From Haematobacter massiliensis (lineage in GTDB: Bacteria > Pseudomonadota > Alphaproteobacteria > Rhodobacterales > Rhodobacteraceae): a stretch of 64,000 nucleotides of DNA. Below the pieces are notes generated by a model. It did not search any database, was not told the origin of the DNA, and saw only the letters and a program-made list of their open reading frames with translations. Positions 18,104 through 26,116 of the stretch are shown here, piece after piece (position 1 is the first letter of the stretch; each line of letters starts with the position of its first letter). The stretch is taken from the NCBI RefSeq assembly GCF_000740795.1, contig NZ_JGYG01000014.1, forward strand, positions 17,352 through 81,351, given 5' to 3'. Made by a program: the position numbers and the translations under genes.

Positions 18104-18178
18104 TCCGGCGTAGCTCAGCGGTAGAGCAGTTGACTGTTAATCAATTGGTCGTAGGTTCGATCCCTACCGCCGGAGCCA
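18104..18178 (+). tRNA. tRNA-Asn (anticodon GTT)
   Basis: A complete 75-nt cloverleaf: acceptor TCCGGCG / CGCCGGA, D arm GCTCAGCGGTAGAGC, anticodon arm with loop CTGTTAA (anticodon GTT), T arm TAGGTTCGATCCCTA, and encoded CCA after discriminator G. It lies 75 bp after putA in the same orientation. Confidence 0.95.
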
Positions 18179-19095
18179 AAAAATCCTAGAAAAGCAAGGG
18201 CTTAGCGCTTGCCAGTCTCGTTGTGCAGTGTAGTGCTACGATACACTGTGGCAGGAATGTGCGCATCTCCGGTATCTCTTCGGCTTGCGTCATCCCATGG
18301 GCGACGAGGGACCATTGACGATGGCAGATACCGCTTCCCACTGACCGCCCTTTTCCCCGGCAGGACGACCAAGGCCAGGGCCTGGCCGGAGAAACGATAG
18401 ACCGGTTAGGTCGATCAGGGACGGACCTTGCGTGCGAGGGGGACTCCGCTTCGGAGAGCCGGGACGCGGGCCGGTGATCAGCTACCGCTCAACTGGGTGA
18501 CCCAGCTCTCGTGATTTGCGGCGAAATGAATCACCCGATGACAGCAACACCACTGCGCAGCGCGGCACCGTCCATTAGACGCAAAATTCGCGTGGATAGC
18601 CAGCTGAACGGGTAGAAGGGGTCGGGCTTGACCAAGCCTCATTCGTCATCCGCCCGCAATCTCGCATACGCCACGACAGAACGCGACGCGAGGACCACGC
18701 ATAGAGGATTTCAATCCTTCTGACGGAGCGGAACGTTCCAGAACCGTTGTCCTGTTGGGGATATTTTGCCTTGGCGATTCGGGCTCGAGCATCGGGAATG
18801 GCCGCGGCGCTCGCCGAAATTGCGTTTGGAAAGCCTGTCGGGGGAGCTATCAGGACCAGTAAATTTACGATGGACCGTTCTCTAAATTAGAACGATTAAT
18901 TAATAGGCATAAAATTGGCTTGAACTCTGAGAAGAAGTTCGAAGGACACAATTAATAAACTGTATTTATTATATTTTATGTTTTGCTTACGCCTTGTTCG
19001 TTTCAAGGCGCAATTCGTGCCCAATCTTTAATCGATATCTCAAAAGTCGATTCTTCATTGCGCGATCAGGCCAAAAATCAGCATAGTCAGGGCTG
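18179..19095. other. Gene-poor region after tRNA-Asn, AT-rich in its second half
   Basis: About 915 bp without a frame that I can support. The part from about 18840 to 19075 is clearly richer in A and T than anything else in the window. It contains a short palindrome (TCTAAATTAGA, 18881-18891) and a 7-bp stem-loop (18990-19010, CGCCTTG / CAAGGCG). The AT-rich end probably holds the promoter for the riboswitch-led importer operon. Position beside a tRNA gene would fit a decayed insertion, but no integrase or attachment repeat was recognised. Confidence 0.5.
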
Positions 19096-19135
19096 CGAGT
19101 AGAAGCAGTCGGGGCACAGTCCTGGACATTGCTCG
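19096..19135 (+). ncRNA. NMT1-motif-like RNA (xanthine/uric acid riboswitch class), copy 1
   Basis: A compact hairpin with an asymmetric internal loop. Outer stem CGAG/CTCG (19096-19099 with 19132-19135), conserved-type loop strands TAGAAGCA and ACATTG, and an inner stem GTC-GGG / CCT-G-GAC closed by a variable loop. It shares all conserved positions with the element before the oxygenase gene at 21960. The NMT1 motif is described as such a hairpin with a conserved bulge, linked to NMT1-type transporters and dioxygenases, and binds xanthine and uric acid. It starts the leader of the substrate-binding protein gene, about 230 nt before its ATG. Confidence 0.75.
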
Positions 19136-19179
19136 ACGGAACCCTCTGTCGAACGGAAACGCAAATGCTTGCCAACACA

Positions 19180-19215
19180 CTGATAGAAGACGGAAATATT
19201 TCAGACATTGCGCAG
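19180..19215 (+). ncRNA. Diverged second copy of the same RNA element in tandem (possible)
   Basis: 84 bp after copy 1 the leader again reads TAGAAG (19184-19189), a short AT-rich hairpin (GAAATATTTC), then ACATTGC (19205-19211). The two loop strands are in the right order and spacing; the outer stem (CTG with CAG) is weaker. ATTGCGCAG at 19207-19215 can instead pair with CTGCGCAAT at 19263-19271. This may be a degenerate aptamer or part of the expression platform. Confidence 0.4.
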
Positions 19216-19364
19216 CACCGCTGCTTTGGATGCTTGACCGGCGGCGACGCGGGAAAGCGAGCCTGCGCAATACGCCAGCTTTTCGCCGAGGGAATTGCGG
19301 CTGAGCGGCTCGAAACCCTCGCTGCGTCCTCCAAAACCGCACACTGATCCAGAAAGGTTCCGCC

Positions 19365-20354
19365 ATGCTGCACCAACGGCTCGCCGCCTCTGCCCTGGCC
19401 ATTGCCGCTTTCTCCGCCCCGGCCGTCGCGGCCGACAAGGTCACCTTCCAGCTCGACTGGCTGCCGGGCGGCGACAAGGCGCCGATCTATGTCTGTATCC
19501 ACGAAGGCATCTGCGAGGCGGCGGGCCTGGAGGTCACCATTTCCTCCGGGCGCGGCTCCACCGACGCCATCTCGCGGCTCTCCGCCGGCAGTTCGGATAT
19601 CGGTGTGTCCGATATCGGCGCGCTGATGGCCGCCCGGGCGCAGGAAAAGGTAGGCGTAACCGCCGTTCTCTCGATCTTCAACAAGGGGCCGCACGCTTTC
19701 TACGCCGTGAAGGGCACGGGGTTCGACAACGTGGCCGACGTGAAGGGCAAGACCATCGCCACCTCCCCCTTTACCTCCTCCAACGTATTCCTGCCGCTGG
19801 TCCTGAAAGACGCGGGCATCGCGGAAAGCGACGTCGAGGTGATCAAGGCCGATCCTGGTGCCTTGGGGCCGATGCTGATGACCGGGCAGGTCGACGGCAT
19901 CATCGCCTGGATGACCGACCGCACGCGCTATACCAACCAGGGCACGGAGGCCGGCAAGGAAATCGAGGTGATGCCGTGGTCGGCCGCGGGGCTGGATCTC
20001 TATTCCGCCGCGCTGATCGCGAATGACGAGTTCCTCGCCAACCGGCCGGATGTCGCCAAGCGCTTCGTCGAAGCCTATCGGAAGTCGATGCAGTTCGCCC
20101 ATGACAACCCGGAGAAGGCGGCGGATGCGGTCACCTCGATGGTGGCGGAACTCGGCGCCGAGGATGTGCTCGGATCGCTGAAGGACATGCTGCCGCTGGT
20201 CTTCAACGAGGTCACCGAGAAGGATGGCCTGGGCAGCTTCGAGCCCGGCCGGCTTGCCGCGACCTGGGCGCGCGTCTCGGCGGCGCAGGGTATCGATCCG
20301 TCGGGCTACGACGTGGAGACGACCGTCACCCGCAGCCTCATCCCGGAGATGTGA
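19365..20354 (+). CDS. ABC transporter substrate-binding protein, NMT1/THI5-like
   Basis: A 329-residue periplasmic binding protein with signal peptide (MLHQRLAASALAIAAFSAPAVA). The mature start DKVTFQLDWLPGGDKAPIYVCIHEGI, then AAGLEVTISSGRGSTDAI and SDIGVSDIGALMAARAQ, are hallmarks of the NMT1/THI5-like family, which binds pyrimidine, nitrate, sulfonate or riboflavin-type ligands. The ligand cannot be read directly; the riboswitch in its leader and the oxygenase and deaminase-like genes downstream point to an oxidised purine or a related heterocycle. It is followed after 3 bp by its ATPase gene. Confidence 0.9.
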   Translation: MLHQRLAASALAIAAFSAPAVAADKVTFQLDWLPGGDKAPIYVCIHEGICEAAGLEVTISSGRGSTDAISRLSAGSSDIGVSDIGALMAARAQEKVGVTAVLSIFNKGPHAFYAVKGTGFDNVADVKGKTIATSPFTSSNVFLPLVLKDAGIAESDVEVIKADPGALGPMLMTGQVDGIIAWMTDRTRYTNQGTEAGKEIEVMPWSAAGLDLYSAALIANDEFLANRPDVAKRFVEAYRKSMQFAHDNPEKAADAVTSMVAELGAEDVLGSLKDMLPLVFNEVTEKDGLGSFEPGRLAATWARVSAAQGIDPSGYDVETTVTRSLIPEM

Positions 20355-20357
20355 GCC

Positions 20358-21134
20358 ATGCAGCCGCCCCCAGCCATCCGCTTCTCCCATGCGGGCCAGG
20401 TGTTCGAAACCCGCTCCGGCCGGACCGAAGCGCTGCGCGATGTGAGCTTCGAGGTCGCCCGGCACGAGTTCCTCGCCGTGCTTGGCCCCTCGGGCTGCGG
20501 CAAGTCCACACTTCTGCGGATGGTCGCGGGGCTGCTGCCGCCGACGCGGGGCCAGGTCGAGGTGTTCGGCCTGCCCGTGACGGGGCCGCGCGAGGACATC
20601 GGTATCGTCTTCCAGAAACCCACGCTCCTGCCCTGGGCCACGGTCGAGGACAACGTGACCTTCCCCGTCCGTCACAAGCGCGGCCGGGTCAGCGCGGAGG
20701 ATCGCGACCGGGCACAAGATCTGCTGCGGATGGTTGGCCTGGAGGGCTTCGGCAAGCGCCTGCCCGACGAGCTTTCGGGCGGGATGCAGCAGCGCGTCGG
20801 CATCGCGCGGGCGCTGCACCTCGATCCTGACATCCTGCTGATGGACGAGCCCTTCTCGGCGCTGGACGCGCTGACGCGCGAGGTGATGGGGTTCGACCTG
20901 CTCGACATCTTCGCAAAGCGTCCCAAGACGGTGATGTTCATTACCCACTCCGTGAATGAGGCAGCCCTGCTTGCTGACCGCGTGCTGGTGATGACCGGCC
21001 GTCCTGGCACCGTGCTGACGGAAATCCCCGTGCCCGCGGGCCGTCCGCGGGGGCCGGAAACCATGAAGGAGCCTGCGATCCATGACCTCGCTTCCCATCT
21101 TCGCGACCTCCTCCTCCGGCGCGAGGCCGCCTGA
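20358..21134 (+). CDS. ABC transporter ATP-binding protein (nitrate/sulfonate/NMT1 type)
   Basis: A 258-residue ATPase of the SsuB/TauB/ThiZ group. Walker A is GPSGCGKST (residues 43-51), the Q-loop lies in VFQKPTLLPW, the signature is LSGGMQQR (139-146), and Walker B/D-loop is ILLMDEPFSALD (159-170), followed by the switch histidine in FITHSVNEA. It powers import through the permease encoded one base after its stop. It belongs to the riboswitch-led operon. Confidence 0.92.
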   Translation: MQPPPAIRFSHAGQVFETRSGRTEALRDVSFEVARHEFLAVLGPSGCGKSTLLRMVAGLLPPTRGQVEVFGLPVTGPREDIGIVFQKPTLLPWATVEDNVTFPVRHKRGRVSAEDRDRAQDLLRMVGLEGFGKRLPDELSGGMQQRVGIARALHLDPDILLMDEPFSALDALTREVMGFDLLDIFAKRPKTVMFITHSVNEAALLADRVLVMTGRPGTVLTEIPVPAGRPRGPETMKEPAIHDLASHLRDLLLRREAA

Positions 21135-21135
21135 G

Positions 21136-21948
21136 ATGGAGAGTGCAGACGTCCTCCGCCCTTCCGACCGCATGGCCTGGCTGCGGCAGATCGGCCGTCT
21201 CCCCGGCCTGGCCACGCTGGCCACGCTGATCGGCACGGTGCTGCTCTGGGAGGCGATGGTGCACTTGTTCACCATCCCGTCCTACCTGCTCCCCGCGCCC
21301 TCAACGATCCTGGCCGCCTTTCCCGCCATCGGCGCCGAGCGCTGGATGCAGCATATCTGGTCAACGCTGCGCGTCGCGCTTCTGGGCTTCGGGCTGTCGA
21401 TCGTCGTGGCGATCCCGCTCGCGGTTGTGATGATGCGCTCGCCCTTCCTGTCCAGAACGCTCTACCCGTTGCTGGTGGTGGTCCAGTCGACACCCGTGGT
21501 TGCCATTGCGCCGATCATCATCGTGGCTCTTGGCGCAGGCGATGCGCCGCGCATCGTCATCACCACGCTGATCACTTTCTTCCCGCTGGTGGTCTCCACC
21601 GCCACCGGCCTCGCCGCCACCCCGCCGGAGCTGATAGAGCTGTCCCGCTCCCTGCGTGCGCCCGCCTTCCGCGAGATGACGCAGATCCGGCTGCCCTTTG
21701 CCGTGCCCTACATCTTCTCGGCGCTGAAGATCTCCATCACGCTGGCCGTCATCGGTGCCGTGGTGGCGGAGTTCTGCGCCTCCAACGCCGGGGTCGGCTA
21801 TTTCATCCAGTTCTCGACCTCGCTCTTCAAGCTGCCGCAGGCCTGGGCCGGCCTCTTCGTACTGGCGGCGATGTCGCTGATCCTGTTCCAGGCCGTCGTC
21901 CTGGCACAGCGGCTCCTGTTCCCCTGGAGCCTTCCCAAGCAACGCTGA
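21136..21948 (+). CDS. ABC transporter permease (nitrate/sulfonate/NMT1 type)
   Basis: A 270-residue inner-membrane permease with about six hydrophobic segments and the coupling-helix motif around ELSRSLRAPAFREMTQIRLPFAVPYIFSALKI (EAA-like loop). I start at the ATG one base after the ATPase stop (MESADVLRPS); a longer start inside the ATPase gene is possible. Together with the two preceding genes it forms a complete single-permease importer. Its stop is 11 bp before the second riboswitch-like element, so the oxygenase has separate RNA-level control even if transcription reads through. Confidence 0.9.
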   Translation: MESADVLRPSDRMAWLRQIGRLPGLATLATLIGTVLLWEAMVHLFTIPSYLLPAPSTILAAFPAIGAERWMQHIWSTLRVALLGFGLSIVVAIPLAVVMMRSPFLSRTLYPLLVVVQSTPVVAIAPIIIVALGAGDAPRIVITTLITFFPLVVSTATGLAATPPELIELSRSLRAPAFREMTQIRLPFAVPYIFSALKISITLAVIGAVVAEFCASNAGVGYFIQFSTSLFKLPQAWAGLFVLAAMSLILFQAVVLAQRLLFPWSLPKQR

Positions 21949-21959
21949 TCTTTTCCCCC

Positions 21960-21996
21960 GGAGTAGAAGCAGTCGGGTTCGCCCGGACATTGCTCC
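21960..21996 (+). ncRNA. NMT1-motif-like RNA (xanthine/uric acid riboswitch class), copy 2
   Basis: Outer stem GGAG/CTCC (21960-21963 with 21993-21996), loop strands TAGAAGCA and ACATTG identical to copy 1, and inner stem GTC-GGG / CCC-G-GAC capped by a TTCG tetraloop. The differences from copy 1 lie in the variable inner loop or are compensated in stems. It ends eight bases before the AGGAGA ribosome binding site of the oxygenase gene (22005-22010), which suggests control of translation initiation. Confidence 0.8.
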
Positions 21997-22015
21997 TCAA
22001 TCTCAGGAGACTGCA

Positions 22016-23005
22016 ATGACCCAACAAGATTACGCTCTGGCCGAGCTGAACAAGGAAACCACCATCGGCGGCGAAGGGACCACCGTCGAACGCGCGGTGC
22101 CCGTCATCGACCTCTCGGACTTCGAGAACCGCAAGCAGGAGATCGCCGACGCGCTCTGGGCGGCCTCCACCGACATCGGCTTCTTCCAGGTCACCAACCA
22201 CGGCATCCCGCAGGAGGATATCGACGCGGCCTTCGACAATGCCTGGGACTTCTTCAACCTGCCGACCGAGGTGAAGGCGCAATACCCGATGCCGAAGGGC
22301 ACCAACGCCGGCTGGGAGTTCAAGGCGCAGGTCCGCCCCTCCACCGGTACGCCGGACAACAAGGAGAGCTATCAGGTCACGCGGCCGCTGATGGAGGGCA
22401 AGTGGCCGAGCGAGGAGGAGCTTCCCGGCTTCAAGGAACGCGCGCTCCGCTTCGAGGCGCAGAACTGGCATCTCGGGATGCGCATCCTCTCCTGCTTCGC
22501 GCTCAAGATGGGCTTTGAGGAGGATTTCTTCGCCAAGGCGCATGACCCGGCTTCCGACCAGTACCAGTCCACCCTCCGCATGATCCACTACATGTCGATG
22601 GAAGACGCCAAGCCGGAAGACTTCGCCGCATGGCGCGCGGGCGCGCATTCCGACTTCGACTGCCTCACCATCCTGCACCAGAAGGAAGGCGAGGGCGGGC
22701 TTCAGGTCTGCCCGGGCAAGGACGCGGCCTCCGGCGCCTGGACCGACGTGCCGCCGCGCAAGGGCCACATCACCTGCAACATCGGCGACATGCTGATGCG
22801 CTGGTCGGACGATCAGCTGCAGTCGACGCTGCACCGCGTGCGGATGCCGCGGGAGGGCGAATACATGGGCCGCCGCCTTTCGCTGCCCTTCTTCTGCCAG
22901 GCGAACCGCGATGCCCTTATGGTCGGCCCGCTCGGCAAATACGAGCCCATGACCGCGGGTGACTATCTGACCATGCGCATCAACGCGAACTTCGCCAAGG
23001 TATGA
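22016..23005 (+). CDS. 2-oxoglutarate/Fe(II)-dependent oxygenase, isopenicillin N synthase-like
   Basis: A 329-residue cytosolic oxygenase. The N-terminal DIOX_N part (VPVIDLSDFENRK...FFQVTNHGIP) is followed by the double-stranded beta helix with iron ligands H211, D213 (HSDFD) and H273 (STLHRVRMP), and the 2-oxoglutarate-binding R287-x-S289. All catalytic positions are present. The substrate is unknown; dioxygenases of this kind are the genes most often found behind the NMT1/xanthine riboswitch, so a purine or a purine-like heterocycle is the best guess. It follows the importer genes and precedes a LysR regulator gene. Confidence 0.88.
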   Translation: MTQQDYALAELNKETTIGGEGTTVERAVPVIDLSDFENRKQEIADALWAASTDIGFFQVTNHGIPQEDIDAAFDNAWDFFNLPTEVKAQYPMPKGTNAGWEFKAQVRPSTGTPDNKESYQVTRPLMEGKWPSEEELPGFKERALRFEAQNWHLGMRILSCFALKMGFEEDFFAKAHDPASDQYQSTLRMIHYMSMEDAKPEDFAAWRAGAHSDFDCLTILHQKEGEGGLQVCPGKDAASGAWTDVPPRKGHITCNIGDMLMRWSDDQLQSTLHRVRMPREGEYMGRRLSLPFFCQANRDALMVGPLGKYEPMTAGDYLTMRINANFAKV

Positions 23006-23063
23006 GGCGTTGAGCATGGGCCTTTCGGGTGACATTGTAAGGACGATCGAACCCGGAAGGACC

Positions 23064-23993
23064 ATGCTGCACGGACGCGCCCTGCGCTACATCGACGAAG
23101 TTGCCCGGCAGGGGTCCATCCGCCGGGCCGCTAAGGAGTTGAATGTCGCCGCCTCCGCCATCAACCGCCACGTGATCGAGCTGGAGACCGAGCTTGGCGC
23201 GCCGATCTTCGAGCGGTTGCCGCGCGGGTTGAAGCTCACTTCGACAGGTGAGCTGCTCGTCGCCCATATCCGTGAGACGCTGCGCGCGCATGACCGGATG
23301 CGATCGCAGATCCAGTCCCTGCGGGGTCTGAGCCGGGGCGAGGTTTCTCTTGCCACAATGGCAACGCTGGCGGCCGGGCGACTGGCCGATGTGGTCGCCG
23401 CCTTCCGCGAAACGCATCCGCTTGTAAGCGTCAGGATCATGGTCGGCGACCGGGCGGGGGTGACGGAGATGATCACGTCCGGCCGGGCGGAAATCGCGCT
23501 GGCCTACAACCTGCCGCAGGACAGCCGGATTCAGCGGGCGGCGGAGTTTCAGCACCGCCTCGGCGCGGTGATCGCGAAGGAGCACCCGCTGGCGTTGAAG
23601 AAATCGGTGCGCGTGGCTGATTGCCTTGTCTATCCGCTGGTACTGGCCGACAAGAGTTCCTCGCTGCGGGACCTCGTCGAGAAACTCGCGCCCGCGAATG
23701 TCGAGGTGGTGCCCGCGGTCGAAACCAACTCCATGGAGCTGATGAAGCGCCTCGTGCGCCAGTCGCAGCATGTCACCTTTCTGAACCGCGTCGATGTGGA
23801 TCAGGAGTTGCGCGACGGCGATCTCGCTTTCCTGCCGCTGAGCGGTGCGGCGGGTAGGCAGCGGGTCAGCCTCGTGCACCGCTCCCGCGGTTCCCTCTCG
23901 CCTGCGGCGAGCCGCTTCATGCAATTCGTGATGGACCACTTCGGAACCTCGAATGAGGCGAAGCGGCTCCCTGAGGGACAGGAAGATCCATGA
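23064..23993 (+). CDS. LysR-family transcriptional regulator
   Basis: A 309-residue LysR regulator: N-terminal winged helix (RALRYIDEVARQGSIRRAAKELNVAASAINRHVIELETELGAPIFERLPRG, within residues 4-55) and a periplasmic-binding-protein-like effector domain. I choose the ATG at 23064, which has GGAAGG three bases upstream and puts the helix-turn-helix at the usual position; an ATG at 23016 adds 16 residues. It lies in the same direction as the oxygenase and overlaps the amidohydrolase start by four bases. The module thus has two layers of control: riboswitch and LysR protein. Confidence 0.9.
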   Translation: MLHGRALRYIDEVARQGSIRRAAKELNVAASAINRHVIELETELGAPIFERLPRGLKLTSTGELLVAHIRETLRAHDRMRSQIQSLRGLSRGEVSLATMATLAAGRLADVVAAFRETHPLVSVRIMVGDRAGVTEMITSGRAEIALAYNLPQDSRIQRAAEFQHRLGAVIAKEHPLALKKSVRVADCLVYPLVLADKSSSLRDLVEKLAPANVEVVPAVETNSMELMKRLVRQSQHVTFLNRVDVDQELRDGDLAFLPLSGAAGRQRVSLVHRSRGSLSPAASRFMQFVMDHFGTSNEAKRLPEGQEDP

Positions 23994-25351
23994 TACAGGA
24001 CTTTGGCCGGGCAGGTCCGGCGCAGATGCTCACCGGGCGCGGCGCGCTTCTCCTCTCCCGCGCCCAGGTACCGGTCTCCTTGCTTGCCGACGGCGCGCCT
24101 GCCGGGGCACCCTTGGCGCCGGATGGCACGGTGTCAGTCGACATCCGCCTCACCGACGGACTGGTCGCCGCAGTTCAGGCGCCCGGCGCCACGGAGGGTC
24201 CGGCCTGCGATCTGGGGGGGCGCCAGGTCTGGCCGATGCTCATCGACATGCACGCGCATCTCGACAAGGCGCACGTCCTCGGCCGCGCACCGGACTCGGG
24301 GGGAACTCACGCGGGCGCGCGGGAGGCCACGACCCGCGACCGGCTCGCTCACTGGACGCGCGAAGACCTGATGCGGCGGATGGATTTCGCCCTTGCCTGC
24401 GCCGAGGGGTACGGCACGGCCGCCATTCGCACGCATCTGGACAGCCATGAGGGCCAGGCGGAGACGACATGGGGTGCCTTTGACGCAATGCGCGCCCGCT
24501 GGGCGGGGCGGGTGGAATTGCAGGGTGTGGCGCTGGTGCCGCTCGATGCCTACGGAACCGGCCATGGCGCGCGGCTCGCGGACCTCGTGGCGGCGAATGG
24601 CGGGCTTCTCGGCGGCGTCACACGGGTGAGTGGCGGCACCCATGGCGGTGGCCTTGACGACATCGACGCGCTGCTCGATCGCCTCTTTGCCCTCGCGCGG
24701 GAGCGGGATCTGGATGTCGATCTGCATGTCGATGAGGCGGCGGTCGCCTCTGCGTTGCCGCATGTGGCGCGCGCCGTGCTGCGGCACGGTTACGAGGGGC
24801 GGGTGACCTGCGGTCATTGCTGCTCGCTCGCGCTCCTGCCAGAGGAGGAGGCTGCCGCGGTAATCGCCCTCCTGGCCGAGGCCGGGGTCGCGCTGGTGAC
24901 GCTGCCGACGGTAAATATGTATCTTCAGGACCGCACACCTGGGCGCACGCCGCGTTGGCGCGGGGTCACGCCGGTGCAGGAACTGCGCGCGGCGGGTGTG
25001 CCGGTGGCTGTCGCCGGGGACAACACCCGCGACCCGTTCCATGCCTATGGCGACGGCGACATGCTCGACACCTGGCGGCAGGCGGTACGTGTGCTGCATC
25101 TCGACCACCCCTTCGCCGATGCGCCCGCGCTGGCAGGGGCCGTGCCGGCAGCGATCACCGGCTTCGCCGCTGGGACCATTCGCGTTGGCCGTCCCGCTGA
25201 TCTGATGATCTTCGAGGCCTGGTCCCTCGACCAGATCATCGCGCGCCCGCAATCGGACAGGCTGCTGGTTCGCCGCGGTGCGCTATCTGCCGCGCGACCA
25301 CCCTCCTACGCGGCCCTCGCGCCGCATGAAGAACCCGCCCCTGTGGGTTGA
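23990..25351 (+). CDS. Cytosine-deaminase-like metal-dependent amidohydrolase
   Basis: A 453-residue amidohydrolase of the CodA/cytosine deaminase group. Metal ligands H88 and H90 lie in DMHAHLDKAHVL. Further blocks are DLHVDE, CGHCCSLAL (ligand histidine) and AGDNTRDPFHAYGDGDML, where the D of GDN is the catalytic/metal aspartate. This group deaminates cytosine, isoguanine, creatinine or other ring compounds. Its start overlaps the LysR stop (ATGA), tying it to the purine-like import and oxidation genes. N-terminal 20-60 residues are less typical. Substrate inferred only from context. Confidence 0.85.
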   Translation: MIQDFGRAGPAQMLTGRGALLLSRAQVPVSLLADGAPAGAPLAPDGTVSVDIRLTDGLVAAVQAPGATEGPACDLGGRQVWPMLIDMHAHLDKAHVLGRAPDSGGTHAGAREATTRDRLAHWTREDLMRRMDFALACAEGYGTAAIRTHLDSHEGQAETTWGAFDAMRARWAGRVELQGVALVPLDAYGTGHGARLADLVAANGGLLGGVTRVSGGTHGGGLDDIDALLDRLFALARERDLDVDLHVDEAAVASALPHVARAVLRHGYEGRVTCGHCCSLALLPEEEAAAVIALLAEAGVALVTLPTVNMYLQDRTPGRTPRWRGVTPVQELRAAGVPVAVAGDNTRDPFHAYGDGDMLDTWRQAVRVLHLDHPFADAPALAGAVPAAITGFAAGTIRVGRPADLMIFEAWSLDQIIARPQSDRLLVRRGALSAARPPSYAALAPHEEPAPVG

Positions 25352-26116
25352 AGCAGAGATTGCGGATAATCGCCCGGAGATGACCTGATCGAACCCGGGC
25401 ACAGACTGGTGCTGCTTCATCCGGGGTCGGAAACCAGCCAAACTCGACGCGAACCGAAGGCTCTGTCCGAACCATGAATGCCCTGCTCTTGGGGGTCTTG
25501 TTTCAGCGTGTCTGCGCGCGCCATGATTGCGCCCTGCCGCTAAGAAAACATTGGAACAGCACTCAATTTATTATGTGAGATCTCCCCGCACCCGCCTAAA
25601 GAGGCTTTGGCAATCCCTCGCAGAATTATTCGCGAGGGGCATAATCATATCCCGGCAGAACGCGACTGTAGCTGGTGGTCGCAACTCTTCTTCTTTCTTC
25701 GGATTGAGAGGGAGAAGACGACCGGCGTTGCACCAGAAATAGTTGGCCTGGGGCGACCGCTCAGACCTGCATCGGCTCTGATGAGCAGCTCGTTCTGCCT
25801 GCCGTGCGCGCGCGAGGCGACGGTCGCGACTGGCCTGATAAGGCGCAGCACCTGACCGATCTGGAGGTGCCGCTGCGGCCTTCGGCGCCACTGGTGGCTA
25901 TCAAGAGAGGACGTTTCGAGTTGCCGATGACGCCGCTGCGCGCCACCGGCCCGCTGGGAGAAAGCGGGAAGAGCGCTTCGATATTTCGCCCGCCGTGTGA
26001 TTCCAGACGCATTGAAGAGGCAGCCAGACGCCCCGGTCGCTTGCCGGGGCCGCCAGCGTTGCTCTGGACCCCGGCGGGCCAAAGTGCTTTACCCATCGCG
26101 ACTGAAGGAGCTTGCC
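25352..26116. other. Long intergenic region before the aminotransferase gene
   Basis: About 765 bp without a frame I recognise. An inverted repeat CCTCGC / GCGAGG lies at 25616-25637, and a hairpin CCCCGG / CCGGGG at about 26034-26052 upstream of the aminotransferase. Several overlapping open frames on both strands look like by-products of GC-rich DNA; I cannot exclude the worn remains of a gene or insertion sequence. Confidence 0.4.

Noticed and set aside
19165..19347. A 60-codon frame in the importer leader, with a GGAA upstream of its ATG and a few cysteines.
   Set aside because: Codon use is unlike that of neighbouring genes (ATA, TTG, TCA, CGA), and the stretch overlaps the tandem aptamer-like copy and a long stem. 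I regard it as leader RNA rather than a gene.
18987..21275. A 762-codon antisense frame opposite the importer genes.
   Set aside because: It is a by-product of high-GC codon bias on the other strand; the + strand frames have signal peptide, Walker motifs and membrane helices.
25347..25363. GTTGAAGCAGAGATTGC after the amidohydrolase gene, resembling the TAGAAGC...ATTGC blocks of the riboswitch elements.
   Set aside because: The two blocks are fused with no room for the inner hairpin, and the outer stem is missing, so it cannot form the motif.
25490..26000. Remnant of an insertion sequence, suggested by a GAGGCTTTGGCAA-like end and by inverted repeats.
   Set aside because: No transposase fragment, no matching second end and no target-site duplication could be found by eye.
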